From positions 8,181,460 to 8,245,459 of the forward strand of contig NC_087083.1 in NCBI RefSeq assembly GCF_026151205.1: 64,000 bases of DNA, in the 5' to 3' direction. Below, one piece after another: positions 46,690-57,160 of the stretch. A program made the position numbers and the translations under genes. The notes under the pieces are model-generated. The model had not been told where the DNA came from, did no database searches, and saw only the letters and a program-made list of their open reading frames with translations. This stretch comes from Bolinopsis microptera (taxonomy: Eukaryota > Ctenophora > Tentaculata > Lobata > Bolinopsidae). Within the stretch, counting starts at the first letter, position 1, and every line of letters starts with the position of its first letter.

Positions 46690-49600
46690 CCCCCCGTCCC
46701 TACATTGGGAAAGGTTTGGTGGATGTAAAGTGGGTTGGAGGTTGGGGGAAATATTGTGGTTTTGGTGAGGGGGTTTGGGGGTAAACCAAACAAAAACTTA
46801 AATTTTTATGAGGGTTTTGGGGAAACAGGTAAAACCCCTTTTTTTTTTAAACAAAAACAGTCCCCCCCCCGGGGGAAAACAAAAAAAGCACTCCGGGGGG
46901 TTTAAAAAGTTTTTTAAAGTCGGGGGAATTTTTTTAGCGGGGGATTTCGGAAAATTTTTGGGGGGGGCGTGGCCCCCCCGGGGGGAGGGGTTTGGGGAAG
47001 GTGGGTTTTTGGGTGAGAGGTAAAAACTTGATTTTTTTTTGAGGGTTTGGGACGGGTTTAAAAAACCCTTTTTAAAAACCCAAAAACATGTCCCACCCCC
47101 CCGGAAAACCTTTAAAAGAAACTAAGGGGTTAAAAGTTTTTTAAAGTTAAAGGTTTTTTGCTGGATTTCGGAAAATTTTGGGATGGGGCTTTGGCCCCTG
47201 GGAGTGGTTTGAGTGGGGGGAGTTAAAAAGGTGGGAAACTTGATTTTTATGATGGTTTGGGACAGGTAGAAACCCCCTTTTTTTAACAAAAAACTGCCCC
47301 AACCAAACCCAAAACAAAAAAAGCCTCCCGGGGGTTTTTAAAAGGGTTTTAAAAGCCCTGGGTTTTTAACCCTGGATTTCAGTAAATTTTGGGGGATGGG
47401 GGTGGCCCTGGGAGGGGGCCTGGGGGGTTTTTGGAGAGGCCCAAAAATTGTTTTTTTTATGAGGTTTGGGACGGGGGAAAAACCCATTTTTAAAAAAAAA
47501 ACATCCCCCAAACCTCCCCCGGAAAAATTAAAAAGCTTTTACGGGGTAAAGTTTTTTAAAGTCGGGAAGGATTTTACCCGGGGGGGGGATTTGGGGTTAA
47601 TTTTGGGTTGGGGCTTTGGCCCCTGGGAGTGGCCTGAGGGGTTTTTGAGAGGTCGAAATTGTTTTTTATGAGGGTTTTTTGGGACAGGTAGAAACCCCAA
47701 ATTTTTTAAACAAAAAACATGCCCCACCTCCCCCGGAAAAAAAAAGCATTACGGGGGGTTAAAGTTTTTAAAAGGTTGGATTTTTTGCGGGGGGAAATTT
47801 GGGTTTTAATTTTTGGGGGATGGGCGGGGGCCCCTGGGAGGGGCCCTTTGGGGGGTTTTTGAGAGGGGTCGAAATTTGGGATTTTTATGTGGTTTTGGGC
47901 CTTTTTATTAACCTTTTTTTAAACTAAAACATGTCCCCCCTCCCCCGGGGAAATAAAAAATTTCAGGGTAAAAAGATTTTAAAGTCGGGGGATTTTTAGC
48001 TGGTTTTTCGGAAATTTTTTTGGGGGAGGGGGCCGGGGCCCCCCTGGGAGGGGCCCCCTGAGGGGGTTAAATTTTTTTGGGGTGAAATTTGGGATTTTTT
48101 TTTGAGGGTTTTTTTGGGACGGGTTAAAACCCCTTTTTTTTAAAAACTAAAACTGCCCCACCTACCCCGGAAACATAAAAGCCCCTACGGGGGTTTTTTT
48201 AAAGTTTTTAAAAAAGTCGGGGTTTTTTTTTAGCGGGGGGATTTTTGGGTTTTTTTTTTTGGGATGGGGGCTTTGGGCCCCCTGGGAGTGGCCCCCCGGG
48301 AGTGGGTTGAGAGGCCCAAAGGGACAAAACTTGTTTTTTTTATGAGGGTTTTTTTTGGGCATTTTTAAGAAGGAAAACCCATTTTTAAACAAAAAACATG
48401 CCCCACCTTCCCCCGGAAAACAAAAAAAGCATTTAAGGGGGGTTAAAGTTTTTTTAAAGCTGGATTTTAGGGGGGGAATTTGGGGTTTTAATTTTTAAGG
48501 GGTTGGGGGGGCCCCCCTGGGAGTGGCCCAGGGGGGGTTTGGGTTGAGGGTGGGGAAACCCCCTTGATTTTTATGATGGTTTGGGACAGGAAAAGTAAAA
48601 AACCCTTATTTTTAAACAAAAACATGTCCCACCTCCCCGGGGGAACAAAAAAGCACTACGGGGTTTAAAGTTTTTTTAAAGTTGGTTTTTAGCTGGGGGG
48701 GGTTTTTGGGTTTTAATTTTTTTGGGAGGGCGGGGCCCCCCCGGGAGGGGCCCCTTTGAGGGGAGGGGAGGTCGAAAAAAAATTTTTTATGAGGGGTTTT
48801 GGGACGGGTTTAAAACCCCATTTTAAACAAAAACATGTCCCACCAAACCCGGGGAACATAAAAGCATACTGGGGTTTTAATTAAAGTTTTTAAAAAGTCG
48901 GGGGTTTTTAAACCCGGGTTTTCGGAAATTTTTTTTTTTGGGATGGGCGTGGCCCCCCTGGGAGGGGCCCCCCCTTGAGGGGGTTTTTGGAGAGGTCGAA
49001 AAACTTGTTTTTTTATGAGGGTTTTTTGGGACAGGTAGAAAAAAATTTTTTAAAAAAACATGCCCCAACCTCCCCGGGGAACATAAAAGCCCCCCAAAAG
49101 GGGGGGTAAAGATTTTAATTTTGGGATTTTTTACCCCTTGGAATTTTTTCGGTAAATTTTGGGTTGGGCGGGGCCCCCCTGGGAGGGGTTTTGGTGGGGT
49201 TTTTGGGGCCGGGCGAAAAACTTGTTTTTTTATGGGGTTTTTGGGCCCAGGTTTAAAAACCCCAATTTTTAAAATTTTAAAAAATGCCCCCCATCCCCCG
49301 GGAAAAAAAGCACTACGGGGTTTTAAATTTTTTTTTAAAAATTTGGGGTTTTTAGCTGGATTTGGGTTTAAAAATTTTGGGGGGATGGGCGGGGCCCCCC
49401 TTGGGAGGGGGGTTTTCTGGGGGGTTGAGAGGTCGAAAACTTGATTTTTATGTTTGGTTTGGGGAAAGGGTTTAAAACCCCTTTTTTTTTTAAACTAAAA
49501 CTTGTAAAACCCTTTCCCCCGGAACTTTAAAAGACTACGGGGGTTTAAAAAGTTTTTAAAGGGGTTGGAATTTTAGGTTGATTTATAATTTTGGGTTGGG

Positions 49601-52450
49601 CGTGGGCCCCTGGGAGGGGCCCTTGAGGGGGTTTGGAGAGGGGGGAAAATTTGATTTTTTATGGTTTGGGAAGGTTTAAAACCCCTTTTTTTAAACTAAA
49701 ACATGTCCCACCCCCCGGAACAAAAAAGCAAAAAAGGGGGGTAAATTTTTTAAAGTCTGGATCTTTTAGGGGGGAATTTTCGGTTTTTAATTTTGGGGAT
49801 GGGGTGGCCCCGGGGAGTGGTTTGGGAGGGGGTTTTGGGGGAGGCCCGGAAAACTTGATTTTTATTTTTTTTTGGGACAGGTAGAAATTTGTTTTAAACA
49901 AAAAAACATTCCCACCTCCCCCGGAAAACATAAAAGCACTACGGGGGGGTAAAAGATTTTTTTAAAGTCTGGTTTTTACCCGGGGAATTTTGGGTTTAAA
50001 ATTTTGGGAGGGGGCGGGGCCCCCTGGGAGTGGCCCCCCCCCCCTTGGAGGGGGGTTTTTAAAGGGTCGAAATTGTTTTTTTATGATTTTTTTTTTGGGG
50101 GACGGGGTTAAAACCCTTTTTTTTTTAAAACTAAAACAGCCCCCCACCTACCCCCGGGAACATAAAACCCCACAAAAGGGGTTTAAAGTTTTTAAAAGTC
50201 GGGGATTTTTTAGCGGGGGAAATTTCGGAAAATTTTGGGATGGGCGGGGCCCCCTGGGAGTCCCCCTTTGAGTGGGTTTTTTTTTGAGGGGTGAAAAATT
50301 TGGGTTTTTTTATGAGGGGTTTGGGAAAGGTAGAAACCCATTTTTTAAACTAAAACTGTCCCACCACCCGGAACATAAAAACAAAAGGGGGAAAAGATTT
50401 TTAAAGTCGGGAAATTTATTTTGGGGGGGGGTTTTTGGGTTTAAATTTTTGGGGATGGGCTTTGGCCCCGGGGAGGGGCCCCCCTGAGGGGGGTTTTTTG
50501 GTTGTTGGAGGCCCGAAAAAACTTGATTTTTATGAGGGTTTTTGGGACGGGTTTAAAAACCCAATTTTTAAACTAAAACATTTTCCCCCCCCCTTCCCGG
50601 GGGAACTTAAAACCCATACAGGGGTTTTAAAGTTTTTTTTTTAAAGTCTGGTTTTTTTAGCGGGGGGGGAATTTCTTTTAATTTTGGGAGGGGGCTTTGG
50701 CCCCCTGGGAGTGGCCTGAGTGGGGGTTAGAGGTCAAAATTGGGGTTTTTATATGGGGTTTGGGAAAAGGGGTTTTAGAACCCTTTTTAAACTAAAACTG
50801 CCCCCACCTACCCGGAACAAAAACCCTTACGGGGGTTTTAAAGTTTTTTTTAAAGTCGGGGAAAATTTTAGTTTGGTTTTCCGGAAATTTTTGGGATGGG
50901 GGCGGGGCCCCCTGGGGGGTGGCCTGGGGGGGTGGTTTTGGGGAGGCCCAAAAACTTGATTTTTTATGGGGTTTTGGGGGACAGGGTAGAAAACCCTTTT
51001 TTTTAAACTAAAACATGTCCCACCTCCCCCCGGAAACCCATAAAACCCCATACGGGGGTAAAGATTTTTAAAGTCGGGTTTTAAAAGCGGGGATTTCGGA
51101 AAAATTTTTTGGGATGGGCGGTGGCCCCTGGGAGGGCCCCTTGGGGGGGTTTGAGAGGTCCCCAAACTTGTTTTTTTTATGAGGGTTTTTGGGACGGGTT
51201 TTAAAACCCCTTTTTTAAAACCCTAAAACATTTTCCCACCTCCCCGGAACATAAAAGCACTCGGGGGGGTTAAAGATTTTTTTAAATTTGGGGATTTTGC
51301 TGGATTTCGGTTAAAATTTTGGGTTTGGGCCCTTTGGCCCCTGGGGTGGGGCTGGTGGGGGGGTTTTGAGGGGTTTCCAAAACTTGTTTTTAATGAGGGT
51401 TTTGGGGGACGGGTTTTAGAAAACCCCTTTTTTAAAAACAAAAAAAATGTAAAACCTCCCCCGGAAACAAAAACCCCCTTTAGGGGGGGTTTTTAAATTT
51501 TTTTAAAAATTTTTCGGGAAATTTTAGTGGATTTCCCGGTAATTTTGGGGGGGGCGGGGCCCCCTGGGGGGGGGCCCTGAGGGGGGTTTTTTGGGGTTGA
51601 GAGGTCGAAAACTTGATTTTTATGGGGTTTTTTTTTTTGGGACAGGTAGAACCCATTTTTTAAACAAAAAACATGTCCATTTCCCCCCGGAACTTAAAAG
51701 CCTACAGGGGTGTAAAGATTTTAAAGTCTGGGAATTTTAGGGGGGGTTTTCGGAAATTTTTGGGGTGGGCGTGGGCCCCTGGGAGGGGCCCCCTGAGTGG
51801 GTTTGGGTTTGGGGAGGGGTGGGAAAACCCCTTGATTTTTATGAGGGTTTTGGGGACGGGGTAGAAACCCTTTTTTAAAATTTTAAAAAACATGTCCCCC
51901 CTACCCCGGGAACATAAAACCCCCATACGGGGGTTTTAAAGTTTTTTAAAAGTCTGGTTTTAGGGGGGTTTTGGGTTTTAATTTTTGGGATGGGCTTTGG
52001 GCCCCGGGGAAAGGGGCCCCCAAGGGGGGTTGGGGGAGGGGTTTCGAAAATTGATTTTTATGTGGTTTGGGGACGGGGAAAACCCCATTTTAAAACAAAA
52101 AAACATGTCCCCCCCTCCCCCCAAAACCATAAAAAGCATTTCCCAGGGGTAAAGTTTTTTAAAAAGTCGGGGATTTTAGGGGGGGGAATTTCGGAAAATT
52201 TTGGGAGGGGCCCGGGGCCCCCTGGGAGTGGCCCCCCTGAGGGGTTTTGGGAGGGGGAAACTTGTTTTTTATGATGGTTTGGGACAGGGTAGAAACCCAT
52301 TTTAAAACTAAAACATGTCCACCTACCCCGGAACATAAAAGCACTACAGGGGTAAAGATTCTCGATCTGGATTTTACCAGGATTTCAGTCATTTTTGGAT
52401 TGGCCAACTCTGTGAGTGGCTTGAGTGGTTCAAGAGCTTAAAACTTGTCT
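46690..52450 (+). repeat. about 218-bp satellite, direct array, about 26 copies
   Basis: The marker gggacaggtagaaacc recurs from about 47261 to 52285 in 23 steps averaging 218 bp; damaged copies extend left to about 46.7 kb. The last copies (52285-52600) are clean and show the true unit: catgtccacctaccccggaa, cataaaagcactacagggg, taaagattctcgatctgg, gatttcagtcatttttgg. Confidence 0.85.
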
Positions 52451-52880
52451 TTGTGATCGTTAGGGATATGTACATACCTATTTAACCACCAAACATATTT
52501 CAAATACTCTGCAACACAAATCCCCTTCAGGGGCCCAGGGGGTAAAGATTCTCATTCTGGATTTTTAGGGATTTGTCACAGATTTCAAGCTATTTGGGAT
52601 GGGCGGCCTGAGTGGGGTGGATGTGTTACTTAGATTTTCAAATCTTATAAGTGTCTTGAAAGTATAAGTACGAGCAGTTTATTGAGACTTCTGACTGCTA
52701 CCGTCGTACTACGACTCTACGACTACGTAGATTCTACAATGATAAATATTGTTAAGTACGTGCGGCGCGCAAAAATCCACTACAAAATCCACTACAAAAT
52801 TCAGGGAAACGTCTTCTGTCTGATCGGTTGGTTTGTGTCACGTGACTGAAATAAAGTCTGATAGCACGTCTCATCCTCAG

Positions 52881-52978
52881 GAATGATAATATTACAGAGC
52901 TACCTTACAGTTGAATTGGGAACACATGCCCATCTCATGGCAATACAAAGGATGATATCAGAGTCAGGGACTGTACAA
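52881..52978 (+). CDS. ACTR10: possible ACTR10 exon
   Basis: Between an AG acceptor (cctcag at 52880) and a GT donor (caa|gtagga) an open frame encodes MIILQSYLTVELGTHAHLMA followed by IQRMISESGTVQ. It sits where the exon before 53251 of ACTR10 is expected and its end is in a phase that fits an acceptor at 53255/53256 in the next exon. Similarity to ARP10 itself is weak, so this is a candidate only. Confidence 0.35.
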
Positions 52979-53250
52979 GTAGGAAATGAGAGCAAAAAAG
53001 CGTCCGAACTTTACGGTTTGTGAAAATTACGATTTATTAACCTTTTTTTTAAATCTTTCTTTTTTTTTCTTCTTTTTATTAATTTCTTGTAAGGTGTCTT
53101 CGATAGTTCCCCACTCATTCAAGAACTCGTGACTTATGAAGTTACACTTCCAGTGTTTGAATGTTAACCAGATTTAACTTTTCATCTGGTCAAATATACA
53201 ATCATAGCAGCGAAAACTCAATTAATTAGTTAATTAATAACCTCTTGAAG

Positions 53251-55988
53251 GAGAGTTCGAGTTGTCCGTGCTGGAAGATATACGAGCTAGAACATGTTTC
53301 TGCGGGGAACGACCAGTGGAACTAAAGGACCCCTCCTTTGTGCAGAGCGGTGTAATTACAGAACACAGAGCTTCTGATATGAGATATCCCATGTCTGACG
53401 GACATCATCTTGTGGTTTCAGGCAAAATCAGGTCAGTGGTTTTATTTTCTGGGGGAGAGTGAAGAGGGGGTTTTACTTGTACTTCCTTTGGGAAGAGTGA
53501 AGAGGGGGTTTTACTTGTACTTCCTTTGGGAAGAGTGAGGGGGTTTTACTTGTACTTCCTTTGGGAAGAGTGAGGGGGTTTTACTTGTACTTCCTTTGGG
53601 AAGAGTGAGGGGGGTTTTACTTGTACTTCCTTTGGGAAGAGTGAGGGGGGGTTTACTTGTACTTCCTTTGGGAAGAGTGAGGGGGTTTACTTGTACTTCC
53701 TTTGGGAAGAGTGAGGGGGGGGGTTTTACTTGTAGTTTTCTAAATAGATATTAATTAATTACTCATTAAATACAGGGTGGGCCAAAAGTCAGTGTGCAAA
53801 CGTTGGGTCTTATACCTCCGCCGTGTTTTATATTTGAGAGCTGTTGCTTTGCAGATTGCATACTGTACTTACTGGTTCGAGGATTCCGTCGTCAAAATTT
53901 GAAAATTCGAATATTTTAGACCACGCCCATTCAATATTTAAACACCTATATTGTTTTCTCTGAACATGCTGAACGCCTAATTTTTTCAGAGACGGTAGAT
54001 TATCAAATGTTGCATATGATCTGAAAACATGAGGCAAAACGGATTAGAAATGACGAAGTTATCAAGCATTTTGTGTATCTCGTTAACAAAATTGACTGGG
54101 TGATTATGTGACACCGTGACACGACACCTTAATTGGGCACCCTTAACAATTCCCATAATGTTTAACGGGGTAGTTAACGGGGTCACCTTATCACGTGATT
54201 AGGTAAACCAATCACCTGATCACACGTAATGAATAAACTCGTTATGCTTCATATCTCGGTCATCTGAGAAGCTACAGTTCTAATTCTTTCAGGACAAATG
54301 TAATTCGAATGGCCAAACACAATTCAATAACATTTAGCTTGATCCGATTATCCAAACTATCAAATAAATGTGAAAATGAACCTCCATTTGAAAAAAATGA
54401 ACGCGAATATTTTTCGAGTTGACAAATTCCTCGAACCAGTGGTGGTACTAAGTCATACCAGAAGGAAGTATTTCAATTGGGCACTCAGTGACTGAGCTAT
54501 TAAGGCCAACGTTTGCACACTGACTTTTGGCCCACCCTGTATAATTCGTCGTGCATAAGATAGTACCGTATGGTATTAACTGTTAAGTTAAACGTTACCA
54601 CGGTAACAATAGTAACCATTAAGTAACCATGGTAAATTGTTCAGGGAGAGGTCTATAGAAGTTCTGTACGATGGTGACGGAGAGGATAACTCCATAGCAA
54701 CCTTGGTTTTAGACAGTTTACTAAAGTGTCCCATTGATTGTAGAGTAGATCTTGCCAGCAGAATACTCATTATTGGTGAGTCTTAGTCAGATGTCTAGGT
54801 ATTCGGTGATGTGATCCATTGATATTCACCCTACAATATTTACACAATACCCGACACTATGTATGTATATTCGCCCTACTATATAATATATTATTATATA
54901 CGCATTGAAATCCAATGTCTTTGACAGTTATCAAATTGGTAATGTGTTTGTAAATACATTTTATTAACAACTTATAATTAGTTTAATTAAGTTAATTTTA
55001 TTAACAACTGATTACGTAATTAGTTTAATTAAGTACCTGCATTATCAGGTGGAGGGTCGATGTTAGCTGGGTTTGATCACAGACTAAAACAAGAGATGGC
55101 CGCACTTCTAGAACATTCCCGCTATTCTAAACTCACTCCGGGCAAACTAAAGTTCTACAAACCAAACTACTTCCGAAATACCATGTCGTGGACTGGAGGT
55201 GAGCTTGTTGTGACGTCATGTCTCGTGTTGTGACGTCATATCTCGTGTTGTGACGTCATATATCGTGTCGTGACGTCATATCTCGTGTTGTGACTTCATA
55301 TCTCGTGTTGTGACTTCATATCTCGTGTTGTGACTTCATATCTCGTGTTGTGACGTCATATCTCGTGTTGTGACGTCATATATCTCGTGTTGTGACGTCA
55401 TGTAGCTCTACATACTACTAGTTTAGAATTACACGGCACATGTATTATTACAATTATTGTTTTAAAATCCAGATGACTGACACACTTCACAACTTTTTCA
55501 GGTGCCATAATGGGATCAGTGGAACATTTGCACGAAAGATATATTTCCAGAGATTTCTACAACGCAAAAGGTTAGTCGTTTAAATCATTGCAGTATTAAA
55601 GTATACACATACTCGTTTACTTTAGTTTTCATATAAACCTACCAAGACGCGCGCCGAGTTGGACTCGTCGACGGTCAATATTTTACGAGTATCACCCGTT
55701 AAACTCAGACCAAAGAGGACGCTAGAATTCACCTTACAAAATAAAAGCGTCCTGGTCAGTAGTCGTCACATAGTATCACACAGTATCTCCTGGTCAGTAG
55801 TCATCACACAGTATCTCTCAGGATCCGCCACTTTACCAAACTGGTCAAGCTTGGCTCCTCAGCTCAAAGACTCTTACCAAAGCTCCGGGACCCCAACTAG
55901 ACGATCTTCTACTCCCCTCAGAGATTTCATGTCTAGTCCATTATCTAGCTCTACTCTCCCACCTATCTCCAACTTAGCGCTGTCTTGA
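53251..55988 (+). CDS. ACTR10: actin-related protein 10 (dynactin ARP10/ARP11), 3' half
   Basis: Exons 53251-53431, 54645-54775, 55049-55198, 55502-55570 and 55822-55988 join in frame (phases 2, 1, 1, 1) to 231 residues and a TGA. The protein contains SVLEDIRARTCF, YPMSDGHHLVVSGKIRERSI, ATLVLDSLLKCPID, RILIIGGGSMLAGFDHRL, MSWTGGAIMGS and RDFYNAKGSATLPNWSSL, matching in order the C-terminal half of ARP10, the actin-related protein at the pointed end of the dynactin filament. The C terminus carries a Ser/Pro-rich tail (PTRRSSTPLRDFMSSPLSSS) not like the human tail. The start of the first exon could be 53251, 53254 or 53256. About 180 N-terminal residues are missing, presumably lost in or beyond the distorted region. 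Confidence 0.88.
53440..53735. repeat. 35-38-bp minisatellite just after a donor, about 8 copies
   Basis: Unit near gttttacttgtacttccttt then gggaagagtgaggg. It begins within about 30 bases of the donor of the 53251-53431 exon. Confidence 0.95.
53773..54539. mobile_element. mariner-like non-autonomous element
   Basis: Terminal inverted repeats of about 34 bp: cagggtgggccaaaagtcag at the left and its reverse complement at the right, continuing tgtgcaaacgttgg. Both ends are flanked by TA (53771-53772, 54540-54541), the duplication made by Tc1/mariner elements. The 767-bp interior encodes no transposase. It sits in an ACTR10 intron. Fragments occur at 13795-13915 and, damaged, near 44010-44080. 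Confidence 0.85.
55199..55405. repeat. about 21-bp minisatellite with CRE palindromes, starting at a donor
   Basis: About ten units of (tctcgtgt)tgtgacgtcata start in the donor of the 55049-55198 exon (gtgagcttgttgtgacgtca). Seven units hold the full palindrome TGACGTCA (cAMP-response element); three have TGACTTCA. Confidence 0.95.
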
Positions 55989-57160
55989 TGAAGTTGGTGT
56001 GATCTATACTCTATCTGGACTCAAACCATTGACAATATTGTGATTTGATTTATAAGATTCTGGAGATTTTTGAAGAGTTTGAAGATTCTGACCTGTTTTT
56101 AGTGGACGTTTTTGGGAATTTTGTTTTAAATTTACAATTCTGAATTCGCACGTTTAGGTTTTAGGAACAGTCACCCCATTTTTTCTGCATTCTCGTTGAC
56201 TACTTTACCAATAGGTGGAAGTTTGACGTGTATCCAAAAATATTTGAGTTTAGAATATTTGTTAATGTTGACTGTTAATTATCTAATGTTTATAACTCTA
56301 TTTACCATTATGATAACAATTGATTTTAGTTTAACCTAGTCGAGAGACTATCAAAACAAGATATTGGTTAAATATAGAAAGTATAAATAAAAGTTGAATG
56401 ACACCACTATTAGTTAAGAGTTGACTTATGGTCTGCACTATAATAATACTGATATAAAATGTATTACATTATTAATATGTAATCTGTGATGAAAACAATT
56501 GTCAACATTCGGTGGTTTATTTTAAGTAGTATTCCTCTATAACCTATATAAAATATAGCACTCTTTCCTCATAAATGACACTATTTGATCATTGAATTCT
56601 CCATGAAATAGACGAACACTGAACAGCGAACACCCACCACTATTTAGTCTCTACTAAATTCCTCTTTAATTGTACTCCAGTTGTATCGGTGCAGACTTGG
56701 AAAACTTCCAAACTTAACTACTTCGGTGCTCCAATTGTTTTGTCTTTATAACACTACTACTTGACTATTTGCCAGCTCAGTAACAAAGCTCAGTAACAAC
56801 TATCTCTAAGTTTGTAAAGATGTGGAATATTTGATGATGATGAGGCGTCAAAACATGAGCTCATGAGGCCCTACCAATAGATTAAGTTAAACTCCCTGAT
56901 ATATAAATATACAGTCAACCAGTGATAGTTAAGAACAAATTGAAATATTAACCAACCTTTTTGTTAATTTAAGTAAGCTCCGGAGACAATAGCAGAAGAG
57001 ATAAAAGGATAATTAGTTATGTTATTCCCGCCCTCATGCGGAGTATGATCCACCCAGTAAGACAACGTCTTCAAACCACAGTCTCACTTTGACTTATCAT
57101 TAATCTCTCTATCGGTGTTTTGATAGTTTCGTACCACCTAGCAACTAGTGAAAAATCACA
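55989..57160. other. intergenic region between ACTR10 and the lectin gene
   Basis: AATAAA at 56386-56391 is a plausible ACTR10 poly(A) signal. The rest is AT-rich. The sequence before 57161 should hold the promoter of the lectin gene; no clear TATA box could be assigned. Confidence 0.45.

Larger units (their letters stand above)
33560..52600. other. homopolymer-distorted region, no reliable genes
   Basis: From about 33560 the sequence changes abruptly to long runs of a single base (tttttt, gggggg, cccccc) in every context, while words from recognisable repeats survive in damaged form. Clean sequence returns at about 52300-52600. No frame shows a protein family; the many 60-150-residue ORFs are rich in Phe, Lys, Pro and Gly as homopolymers dictate. 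Short clean islands exist (for example 36300-36430). At about 44010-44080 there is a damaged piece of the mariner-like element of 53773. I infer a low-quality consensus over satellite DNA rather than real sequence. Confidence 0.8.

Noticed and set aside
35403-51926. Dozens of 60-148-residue ORFs rich in Phe, Lys, Gly and Pro
   Set aside because: All lie in the homopolymer-distorted satellite region, recur with the satellite period and show no domains.
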